A DNA stretch of 64,000 nt from Acridotheres tristis (taxonomy: Eukaryota; Chordata; Aves; Passeriformes; Sturnidae), in the NCBI GenBank assembly GCA_037013685.1, contig CM072887.1, positions 44,505,154 to 44,569,153 of the forward strand. Direction: 5' to 3'. The notes beneath the pieces are model-generated. The model was not told the DNA's origin. It ran no database searches and saw only the letters and a program-made list of their open reading frames with translations. Shown here one piece after another: positions 38,432 through 49,300 of this stretch (position 1 is its first letter; each line of letters begins with the position of its first letter). A program made the position numbers and the translations under genes.

Positions 38432-41400
38432 GACGAACAGTGCCATCTGAATATATATGTAAAAAATCAGGGTCTGGGGAAGACAGGACATAAGGGTTTA
38501 GAGAGTTTTAAGTGCTGGATGATACAAGTGTGGTTACTGTGATGTAATTAATGACTCTTTTGCAGGCACATTCTTCCTGTGGTCCTGGATGCTTCCAAAT
38601 GCATGGGTTATGTAGTATTTGTTTGCTTAATACATTACATCAAAAAACAAACTTCTGAAGCAAAGCATTCTCTATTCTTCAATGTTTTCCTGTTATACTG
38701 TTACTTTCAGTAACATCTCTCATTTTTTCTTTTTATGTATTTTCATCTCTAAAATTAATTCAGTCCACGTTCTGAAATTATTTCAGAGTGGTGAATCACT
38801 TGGTTTTGCAACTGATTATATGGCTCAGAAAACATAAATGTGTGAGAAAAGAGGATTTTTCAGAGCTCTTCAATTTGTCTAAAATATTTGATCGAAATTT
38901 ACTAGAAATTTAAATTATGTGTCCAGAACCTTTTCCGTTTAGAAATCTTCTGTAACATTTGTCAAACACTTTGACTTGGTGAAAGTGGGAGTAGTTTAAT
39001 TAGGCCAGACCAACAAACATAGAAACATGTAAAACCAGGCCTAATAACTTCAAATTATTGTTTTGCATGTGCTCATTCACATGCTCGACTTTCTTCTTAA
39101 AACAAGCCCAATGCCAATGCAAAAAAAAGCCAAAGCACTGATTTTCATTCAAGGAAAAGCTAACACATCCCATGCCTAACAGGTATCAATGATATAGTCC
39201 AGGAGTTTTGGCTCATATTTCTGTGCTTGATTCCATTTAGATAACATTTTGGTTTAAATTAATTACTTGATTTAGACCTTGCCAAATACTTGCTTTAGAG
39301 ACCCAGCAGGACATGACCTCAACATAGCAGAAATATCCTTTAATAATGTTTTCATATCTATAAATAGCGAACACAAACCCAGCCTTCAGAATTATTCTTC
39401 AATTCTGACAGCAGGTGAGAAAATGGTGAATTTGTATTTTGTGATTTTTGGGCCCACTTATATCTTATAGCATCCTAATTTCTTCACATTTCAGAAAAGC
39501 AGAAGGGCTGGACTCATTTATCACAGCCTTCACTTCATGTCCAGATGGTAAATCTTGCATTTAGAGATCAGAGCAATACAGGCCACTTTGATAGCTGATA
39601 CCAATTAAACAAAAAAGTATCCAGCTCTCCCTTCTTTCTCCCTTCAGTCTTCTAATTCTACCTCCTACACATATAAAGAAAGAAAAGTGATGCAGGAGCT
39701 GATGGTTTCCAGACCAAATGCTCTATTTGACTGTTTTTATGTCTGTGCTTTCAATGTCTTCATAAGCTGACAAATGCTAAATGTTAGGAGTAAAATTCAT
39801 GTTTTGACATGACTTACAAATAACATATGCCCTTTGTATATTAAAATCAGAATATTTCAGTGAGGATTTGGATTACTGAATTTAGTTTCTGGTTAAATTA
39901 ACTCACAAATTTATCCTGAACTTTAATTAACTCTATAAATTAATGATTTTGCACTTGTCTTATTATGCATGGCAGTGCAAAGAAAGACTTTGTGTGTCAT
40001 TGTGTGATACTGTAATTAATCACTATAATTAATCTTTTCTGCAAGAAAAAAGAGCTAATTTAATATTAAATATACTTTGATACATAATTTGATATTAAAT
40101 ATATATCCTTAATCCTGATTTTCTCAACTTTTGACTGCTTATTTTTTGCATATTAGTAATATTCCTCTATTAGATAATGCAATGGTCACACATAGAAGAG
40201 ATATTTGTTTTCCATTGATTTCCTTGCAAAATATAATCTTTTAATGCAGTCTATAGGAGGAAACACTGGAGATACAATCACTAGACAGTAAAACAAGAAA
40301 GCAGTTTTGTTATTTTGAATGACATCTACAATGAGCTTGCTGTTGAAAACATGGTGAATAGTCCCATATTTCTGACACAGAAACTTTCAGAAAGAAGTAT
40401 TATAAGAATCATTTCCTCAGCATTTATATATGCAAAATATCGTAACTCCAGCCCAAGTTCCTGCCAGTGAATCAAGAGAATGAAAAATACATTAAAGAAA
40501 TGCCATATGTAAATAAAGCAGATTGTCAGTGCTTCTTAACAATGTGTTGAGAATAACAGAAACATTTGTTCCTGTATTGCTCATTGTATCCAATGTCATT
40601 TAAATGTGACTGAAATTTCATTCCAGGTGATATACATTCCTTCATGTTGTATAATTTGAAGTGAGCATTTACACATACTGCAAATATTAGGACATATTTT
40701 CCATAGTCAAAATCTGTAAATTCTGAAAAGCTGATAATCAGTTAAACTGAGAAGCCTTATAATTACAGATGGTGGTGTTAAGAATAGGCTCAAACTATTC
40801 TTGAAAGAAAATTTGAGTGGGTGATTAGATAGTCAAGGTCAGGGACCATTTGGTTTTCCAAAATTCTAGCTACAGTTGCTGTGCCCCTCCCCTGGACTGT
40901 TGCCTCTGGTAAGGATGCACATATATTAGCTTATCATCTATAGCAGCTGCACAGTATATTAATTTGAGAATTTAAAATTTGCCCATACATGTACTGGATT
41001 TTCATTAAAATTTTGATACAATGAAAATTCCTTTTTGAACCCAATCTTATACAAAGCCAAGAGCTGTAGCTTCAAGAGAATCATATGCATATTTATGTAC
41101 CAAATATTAGAGTCAGTATTAAGGCTTATGAAACTGTATGAAATATACATCAATAAAAAGGATCTTTGAACTTAGGTGGTTATAGATGGTATATAGGCTA
41201 AAGCTATACATAATTTGGGGAATTTGACTATTACTGTATATTACTAATTTTTTCTAATTGTAGTCAACCCAGTATATATTTGGCATTAGAGATTTCAGGG
41301 AACCGGTTGCTTCACCTATGTCAATCATAAAACAACGACCGTGTTGATTCTGCCTATTTAGTCATACTTCTAATTGGCAAATAGACTAATTTCTTTCCTC

Positions 41401-42534
41401 CTTCCTGGAAGGAAGGAAAATGTTTTGCTTTTTTACTTTTATCTGAATAGTATCAACCATAGCAGAAGCTGAGTAGCAGGACAGAATATCTAGATCATTT
41501 TGATTTTATTTTTTATCCTTTTCTTGATGTGTAGCCTGATTATACAGATTTTAATATGCATACGACATAAGATACTGATTGTAAGATAATATTACTACTA
41601 AGACAACTTCAGATGGTATCCATTGAGTACTTTATACTACAATCTTCTTTAATCTTCAAATAAAATTAAATTTAGAAGTATCACTCATTTGATAGCAATT
41701 CTTTGCTGAAGTTTCTTTTCCTTTTTCTGCCATCAAGATGTGTTTTGGTAAGGCTGCTACCTTTTTAACTGTCTCATATTCAGTAATATTACTAATAGTT
41801 ACTGCATATCTTGTGCCAACTACCAGTTTGGAAAATGAAATATTCATTTTAAATGCACATAACATAGCAGTGGTAGCTGAAAAGCAGCAGCAGTAAGCAC
41901 AGACAGAATGATTGAATTAATTGGAATTGTAGCCTTTGGGTTTTGTGTGTGCTATTGGACTTACAGGAATGGCTTTACTATTTCATCCTAAATATCAAAG
42001 GTAAGTGTGAAATCTTACTGCCTTTTCTATTAAAAGTGATGCATTTTTATGACCTTTGTTACTTATTTTGCTGTTCTTCTTCAAGTATTCCAGTTTACCG
42101 TGGACTGATTTCAGGGTAACTGTCAGCAGAGAACCCACACTCTCCTTTCACCTGTATGACAAACTGTCTTGGTTTAGGAGTCATAAAAAGAGATGCAGAG
42201 ATTTCATCAAAACAGAATTTCACATTCAGGTATTGTGTTAGAAATAATGACAATGATAACGAATGACTAATGGCTCCAAACTAGACATACAATGATGACA
42301 GGACTCAAAAATTGTAAGCAAGAGTGAAATTCTAAATGTTTTTCTCTGCTATACCCTTTTCATTTATATAGACGCCAGGAAGCATTATGGAACTAGGGGA
42401 AGACTGTTCTAACGCAGGCAGGATCCAGTTAAAAAAAAAGGAAAAAAAAAATACAGAAATATTCTGTTGCAAATCCAAAAACTGCCAGCATATCAGACTG
42501 TAACTGCATGCTCTGAAAATGATGCTCTGAAATT
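38432..42534. other. No gene recognised; possible conserved noncoding segments
   Basis: Unique, strongly AT-rich. It contains an 8-bp inverted repeat, 'attaggcc' (38999-39006) and 'ggcctaat' (39038-39045), around a 31-nt spacer. The TAATTA cluster at 39.9-40.1 kb is listed separately. A 34-bp segment at 41967-42000, between 'ttacag' and 'GTAAGT', has mini-exon geometry but no other support. Confidence 0.5.
39880..40110. promoter_or_regulatory. Cluster of TAATTA-type motifs, possible homeodomain-binding region
   Basis: Within about 230 bp there are several ATTA/TAAT cores: 'ggttaaattaactc', 'tttaattaactc', 'aaattaatga', and two copies of 'taattaatc' spaced 13 bp apart (40013-40021 and 40026-40034). 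A direct repeat of 'atattaaatata' follows at 40063-40074 and 40092-40103. TAATTA is the general core recognised by many homeodomain proteins. In AT-rich DNA such motifs are frequent by chance, so this is only a suggestion. Confidence 0.2.
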
Positions 42535-42725
42535 TGAAAGGTCTGGTTTCAGTTTCTGGCTTGGCTACAGATTTCCTCTAGGCAAATCACTCTCATCTTG
42601 CTGTGGCTCAGTTCTCCATCTGTAAAAGGGAGATAATGATTCCCTGCCTTGCAAAGGGTTTGTGAAGATGAGTTCATTAATGTTTGATAGATGTAGTGCT
42701 GGAGACCGTATCACTGCCAAGCAAG
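42535..42725 (+). mobile_element. MIR-type SINE (MIR1_Amn-like), ancient copy
   Basis: The order 'ctaggcaaatcact', 'gtggctcagttctccatctg', 'taaaagggagataatgattc', 'cctgccttgcaaagggttt', 'gtgaagatgagttcattaat' follows the MIR core-SINE. The landmarks are a 'caagtcact' box, a 'cctcagtttcc-catctgtaaaa-ggggataat' core, then 'cctcacagggttgtgagga'. The following 'attaatgtttgatagatgtagtgctggaga..tatcactg' fits the 3' part of the amniote MIR version rather than the mammalian ones. Substitutions are scattered, as expected for an element inserted before the bird-reptile split. MIRs are tRNA-derived and noncoding. Boundaries are approximate. Confidence 0.78.
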
Positions 42726-44424
42726 TGTGGAATACAGCCACAGCAGTACCTCCTGAAGCTTGTGAAGTGCACTCTTTCAGGGAAATATACTTTGTTTTCC
42801 CCAGGCTGGTGAATGGCTGCAGCTTTCCCACTTCACACACTGAAGGACAAGCTGGGGAGAACTGAACTGGCCAAACATCCATGTGAAGACTCAAGATGTA
42901 TGAGGAGTAATCTTTCTGGTTTTCTTAGTCTTGTCTTTATCCATTTTGCTATTGAAACTTGTTGAGATATGTAATTGTCTGACACAGTGAGAGGTTTGTC
43001 TGCTTTTTACTGACTTCTCTCTATCCATTGCAGGAAGCAGCAACTATTGCTTGCTCAGTGAACAAAATATAGATGGACTTTATTCCCTTCCCCCTTGCAT
43101 TGCCGCTATTCAAACAATGTTTAAATGACACCATTTTTAAAACCTGTAAAACTGGAGAACTACAAGACTTAATATAATTGCTACATTATCTAGGTCCGAC
43201 AGCTCTCTCATTGTATATTCCAAAGGAGATGGCCCAGGAAGATGTTACATGTTTTATCTATCAGAGCTGAATTTTCAAACCCTACCTCTGTAAGTTTTAG
43301 TCTTCTGACGTCAAAAGCAGCTAAGAGGAGTTGGTGGATTCTCTTAAGAAAATCCAGCCAGAGTCAGGGGGAGGGCTGTGGGACTTGGACCCTTGCAATG
43401 CTTTACTCCAGAGATATTATTCTAAGTAGTAGTCATAAATCCTCTATGAATAGTATTTGTCAGAAAAGGACCAATGGTAGAATGAACATCCTTCAGTAAC
43501 TATGCTATTTTACACAAAAATACACTTCACACTCTCTCTGAGGAAATAATAGTAGCTGCAACATTTTAGGCATGAACAGTTTCATCTGAAAATGTAGTGA
43601 GAAGGCAGCACTGAAACAGAGAAACTAAACAAGATTCAGATTCATGCAGCTGCCATTGTTTCCTCTGTAAATTCAGCTGTGGGAAAAATTAATGCCCTTC
43701 TTGGGGGAGAATAGTCCTGTTCTACATGGTGATCATCCTCCACATATAGTTTTTCATTGCAGAATTTCTTCAAACTTCTGACTTAAATCATAAAAAAAAT
43801 GTCAGGTAAGTCAAGAGACAAAGGCGAATACATCTTGACTAAGGTGTTAATTAGTTTGAAGAAAAATTGCTAGCAGCATGTTGACAGCTTGTGGGTGGCT
43901 TCAATGATAGCTGGCAGCTTCTCTGGGAATATTACCCATTTTCCCCTCTAAAGGATGCCCCCATATCCATTTTTGGAAGGGTAAGGGTTTGCAAATATTG
44001 CATCTGTGGTCCAGAGAAAAAAATAATTTAAGGAAATGTTAGAAGAAAATTCATAGTTTTTGTACCTGAATTCCTTGCTTTCTGCAAAAACCCCTCCATA
44101 ATTGGTGCTATTACATAATCACGCCTGTAAGATTATTTGAGGACATCTTCTGTTTATTTCTTTAATCACCTGCCAGGGGAACAAAATCTTGCAAATCATT
44201 ATTCTCCCAATCTTGAAAAACTATTCTCTTGCATATGATTCTTGCACCTCACTGATTATTAATAAAATATCAGAGTGCTTTCTACTCAAAAACCAAGATT
44301 CACGTCTACCTGCTGCAGTTCTTTTTCTTCCCCCCTCTTAACTTTAGTAAAATGGTTTCTAAATGGTTTCTAACTTCTCTGAAATGGTTTAATTGGTATC
44401 AATGGGAATAGTTGCAGAATGAAT

Positions 44425-45075
44425 CACAATATCTTCCAGAATGGGTCAGGTTGGAAGGGGCCACAGGGGCTCATCTGTTGCAACATCCCTGCTCAAGCAG
44501 GGTCATCCCAGAGCACCTGGCACAGGATTGTGTCTAGATGATTCTTGAACATCTCCAGTGAGGGAGATTCCACAACCTCCCCTGAAAACTTGTTCAGTGT
44601 GCAGTTGCTCAAACAGTAAAGAAGCTTTTCTTATATTCAGGTAGAACTTCCTGTGTATCAGTTTCTGCCTGTTGCCTCTTGTTCTATTGTTCAGCCCCAC
44701 CAAGAAGAGCCTGGCTCTCTCCACTTGGCACCCTCCCCCTGGATACTGATAGAAATTGATGAGGTCCTTTCTCAGTCATCTCTTCTCAAGGCTGAACAGG
44801 CCCAGCTCCCTCAGCCTTTCCTCATAAGGAAGATGTTCCAGTCTCTTGATGAACTCTCTAGCCCTCTGCTGGATCTGCACCAGAAGCTCCATGTCTCTTC
44901 TGTGCTGAGGAGTCTACAACTGGACAAAACACTCCAAATATGGCCTCACCAGGGCTGAGGAGAGGGGCAGGATTACCTTCCTTGACCTGCTGGCAATGCT
45001 TTTCCTAATTCACCCCAGGATACCACTGGCCTTTTTGGCCACAAGGACACACTGCTGGCTCATGGGTGAGGTGCA
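44425..45075 (-). mobile_element. CR1 LINE, about 650 bp of 3' end, antisense orientation
   Basis: A well preserved minus-strand CR1 fragment. On the plus strand it starts near 'gggtcaggttggaagggg' (44444), a classic avian CR1 3' end in reverse. It continues through 'cctgctcaagcagggtcat', 'ttcttgaacatctccag', the 'cctcagcctttcctcataag' block (about 44810) and 'tatggcctcaccagggctga' (about 44938), and ends near 'cactgctggctcatggg' at about 45065. The order and spacing match a continuous, 5'-truncated insertion. Its subfamily looks different from the two CR1 pieces at 38 kb. Open frames inside it on either strand are fragments of LINE sequence, not host genes. Confidence 0.93.
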
Positions 45076-45654
45076 ATTCACTGTGATGAGAATCTGTGAG
45101 AATTGGGGTTGATATAATGAGGAATGAGAGAGATAAAAGGAGAAGAACAAGTGACTTTGCCCATCTGTGCACTGGAGTGCAAAAAGAGCTGTATTTCTCC
45201 CACTTCTCTCTTTTCTGCAGCCACAAATCAAACTATATGAAAGCAAATACCATGAAAGCACGCTGGATCTGGTGGCAATAATGCAGTCTTACCCTGAAGC
45301 CTGGCTTCTGTTCAGCACACTATTTGGCCATAGCCTGTGGAATGGGAGAGAGGCAAGACCTTGGTGTTTTTCATGTGCTTAGGAAGAAAGAACAAAGACC
45401 CTGCTGTTATACTGTTTAGGCTTCCTAGAATCCCTGGAATGGTGGTCTGCGCCCCATAAAAACACTGGCTGGACAGTATTCAACCACATGCTTAGTCTTT
45501 TATGCTGGGAATATACTTTTCTGTTTGGAATTGTTGCTGGTTAATCTTTTTTAAGCAAAGAAAAAAGGATCAGCTATAACAAAAGTTTTATATAAAATGT
45601 GTTAGAGAATATGATGAAAAGCTGTTTTTAGATATAAAAATGAGTGTATTTGGC

Positions 45655-45675
45655 ATATATACATATATATATATT
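45655..45675 (+). repeat. (TA)n microsatellite
   Basis: TA dinucleotide run with a single C interruption. Confidence 0.85.
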
Positions 45676-48005
45676 TGTCAAGTGTATGACTCCCAGAAAA
45701 TATCAGTTACTTATTCACAGATGAAAACAGTAGATCAAACAGGCACAGGTTGTCCTGCAGCAATGTAAGCAAGGAGTCTGAAGTAAGCCATTACTAAAGG
45801 TAAGCAGGGCTGAATTCCATCCTTGGTACTTGCCTATCAAATTGTATCTTTAAAACTGCACCTGTCAGGGTGCTTAATGTTAGCTTGTCAAGGCAAAATA
45901 CTTACTTTTTCTCCTAGTAGTCACTGAAGTTCACTAAAAAGCCTTATCCTGCTGTAAGAAAAGTGAAAGCTGCCTGCATTTAGGTCTCAGGCAGAGGAAT
46001 CAGCAGAGGGCAGTACCACTAGCTGGAGAGGGGCAGGAGGAGCAACTGAAGTTTTCTAAAATATAATACAATAGAAACTGTCATTCCTTTTCACTGGAAT
46101 ATTCCCCAGATGCTAATATTCATCTCACCCACCTAAAGAAGTGTAACAGGACTTTTCTGAGTAAGTTTTGACAGTTTGGGTATTTATCCCCATTACATTA
46201 TAAATGTAATTTTGCTTGGTGAATAATGTCCCAGCACATTCACCTTTAGTTCCACCTAGCAGGCAGGAATAGCATAAATCACAGATGAGGGGAACATCCC
46301 AGAAAGGTGATGCTGAGGGCAGGGGAGGGGGATCTTCCTCAACTCTAGTAACATACAGAGGGTCCAGAGGGATTCTCTGCTAGTGTGACACTGAGCCCAA
46401 TGGACTGTTTTCACAGAAATCCATGCTAGATGATGGGGAGGAGAAACCCCTGCTGCAAGCAAGTATTGATTGGTTTTTCAATGATAATCTGCACTCCAGG
46501 TGGGAGAGAAGTAGCTACTACATGAGCAAAAGGGCACCGAGATGTTTGTTTGCAGTTGGGATCCAGTGCTGGTGTGTATCTGGAGGCTGGGAGTCCAGTG
46601 ATGCAGGGGCTTGTCCCATGGGATGGGTGCTGCTGGACAGGGAGGCTGTGGGGAGCAGTGCCTTGGGCAAGGGGTTATTCAGGCTATGGGGAAGGGTGCC
46701 ATCAAGGTTAAATGCACTCATCTCCATTTCTGTCATACCTGCTGGTCTCAGGGCCAAGGTTTGCTGGAGCTGAACCGTGGAGGTCCAACCACTGTTTTCT
46801 GAGGTTGCTCTGAGTCCCTGAGAAGAAAGGGACAGGACTCACTGCCAATTTTGAGGTTCAGACAACACTGTCATGAAGTGGCATCTGTTAACAGGCAACT
46901 CAAATGCATCAGTAACCTCATATTGAAGAGGAAGAAATAGAAATCCTTGACTGCAAGAGAGAAGCAATATGCATTGAGTAAATGGGCCCAAACCAAATAA
47001 CAGCAATCAGACATAAGGAGACTACTCTGATGAACTCTATTCTATTCCTCAGGCTAAATGATCCCATTTTGCCAGAGAAAATATGATTTCTTCATGGGTT
47101 TCCTTCATAAGGCGGTTTCTTTGCAAAAAATTGTTCTGCGTGGTCAAGGTATAAATAATTTTAACTAATGCTCAATTATTATATTTGCAGTAGAAGATAC
47201 TAAATAATAGAAATTTAATATTCATATAAATTAACTACCCAATATTCCAGCAAGGACTTGTATAACCTTAAACTGTGAGATCCATCTGAATTTTCTTTGG
47301 AATTTTTGTTAGGTGAATATTATAAAAAAGTAGAACCAGTAACTGGGTTTCAGACAACAGGAATTTCTATACATTTAATACTGTACCTTACTATTCTAGA
47401 AAATAAGAGAATTTGATTATATGCTACAAAGTGATGTCTTCTATTGGTATCAGTCATCTGTAAAGCCTTTAGCTGGACCTAGACTCCATATTTCCAAGAC
47501 TCATGCAACTACCCAAATAGGAAGAGTTGTGCAGTTAGACATATTTTGACCCAATGTAAAAAGCAGTACAAATTTAGAGGGAAGTGCAGAGGATTGGTGA
47601 AAAGTTAGCAGCATAGGAAAGCTGAAATTCCCACCTATATGAGGTAGGAGTACAAGAGGTTGTTATTTAACATCATTCAGGGAACAGAAGGTCAGCCCTT
47701 GCCCTCACTGTGAGCTGCCATGCAAATAAATAGGCCTTTGCTTCCAACAGTGGAAACAGGCTTATCTTTTCACAAATTCTGTGGATATTCATCTCTTTCT
47801 GTCCATGATTCCTTCTTTATAGTTATCTAAAATGTTTTAATCATCTAGAGAGGAAGACTAGCTAATGCTCCATAATTTAAGTGACCTGTCACACTACATG
47901 GAAAAAGCCAAAGCAGTTTGCTGATGCTTGTTTTTCAAGGCCATTTTTAGACTCTAGGTTTTCAAGCCGTGAGCCAAGCACTTCTGGGAGGAAAAAAAGA
48001 TGAAA

Positions 48006-48055
48006 ACCACAACAGCAACAACAACAAAAAGACAACAGTGACAACAACAACAAGA
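48006..48055 (+). repeat. (AAC)n imperfect trinucleotide repeat
   Basis: Clusters of CAA or AAC triplets interrupted by 'aaaaag' and 'gtg'. It is a degenerate simple repeat with no neighbouring gene. Confidence 0.85.
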
Positions 48056-49178
48056 CAGAGATCAGAATTCAGATCAATCTATGCATGAAAAATGTCAGAA
48101 TTTTGGCTGAAAATTTTGGAGATTTATCTGGAATGAAATAAGAAGTAATGGTTGCCTGACAAGTTAAGATGGAAATTTGTAAATATGAGAGTACTCTCCC
48201 AACCCCGAGCTTGGCACCAGCAAAAAGAGATAGTTTGACTGCAGCAGTCATGGAGACAAGTAGCTATGTAGTTATGGATTAATTAAAGATTTCACTGTGA
48301 CTTTTGCTGAATAAAGCAGCATATTAGAAAATATACTTCTCAGTATATCCTTTTATTAGAGCAATTTTGTTTCAAATATGTTCTTATCACTGCAAAAGGT
48401 GAATTACAGGCACAATGAATGTACTGAGTTCAGCTCAGGATCAACTATATAATTGGATGCTCTGCATTACAGAGTGGTTTGTATTGTTACCAATTAGGCT
48501 ACTGAGTAGGCTTTTCATCCTTTTGTCCATACTTGCTATTTCTAGAAATAAGGATTATGTCAAAATGTTCTGTGTCTGTTTTACCCTGTCAACAGTTTCA
48601 CTTGGTGTAAAATAACATATCATCAGTGGTGTTATTTTATGCTACTATTGTACTAACCAGTTACTAACCCTAGTTACTGATTAGGAGTTTTTGACACCAG
48701 CTCAGTTGCTGTGTGATGCTCACAATAAATATTTTTGCAGAATTTTAACAACTGAGCAGATTGCCTGGATCACAGTTAATAAATTATTTTGCTGCTACAA
48801 GCTGAACCCTATTTAACCATCACACAATGGATGTCTGAAAGCGGGGTGCTCTGGCTTCTAATTATGATTGTGATTGTTCTGACTGAAGACAGAAGTTTAA
48901 CTGCAAAAATATACGCCAGTCTTTTAGCCTGAACAAAGTGCATACATTTTCAAATAAACTGCAAAGGAATAATTCAACCTAAAGAAGTTTGTGATTTAGT
49001 TTGTGTTTTATGCACTTCTAGTAAACTCCTTCCTTTTCTCCTGGTGTTCTGTTATGTTCTGTTCTGAGTGAGATTAGATACCTTGTAGTAGAAAGATTCC
49101 TGTCAGGTAGTGTGAGGTATGTTGTGAAGCAGAATGTATTTGCTTGGGGGAAAAAAAGTGCCTATAGGCTTCTGATGA

Positions 49179-49300
49179 GGTTTTTTGGTTTTGGGGTTTT
49201 TTTGTTGTTGTTTTGGTTTGGTTTTGTTTTGTTTTGTTGGGTTTTTTTGTTTGTTTGTTTGTGGGTTTTTTTGTGGGTTTTTTTTTTTCGCCTTTTTTTT
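49179..49300 (+). repeat. T/G-rich low-complexity tract
   Basis: About 120 bp of T and G only, with TTTTG, TTTG and GGGTTTTTTT blocks and several GGG or GGGG runs. Frames through it translate to Phe, Gly, Val, Leu and Trp-rich strings that resemble membrane protein but come from the base composition. It ends in a T10 run and a short 'cgcc' break near 49290. Confidence 0.93.

Noticed and set aside
41967..42000. 34-bp segment between 'ttacag' and 'GTAAGT'
   Set aside because: Too short to support as an exon on its own; such pairs are expected by chance in 64 kb.
42130..42240. Possible LTR start ('tgtcttggtttagg')
   Set aside because: The resemblance to bird LTR ends is a dozen bases and nothing else in the stretch supports it.
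44503..44958. Open frames of 73 and 101 codons on opposite strands
   Set aside because: Both lie in a CR1 3' fragment and are decayed LINE sequence.
46417..46499. 83-bp exon-like segment
   Set aside because: The donor context (GTGGGA) is weak, the product is unfamiliar and no partner exon is seen; kept only as a note in the region entry.
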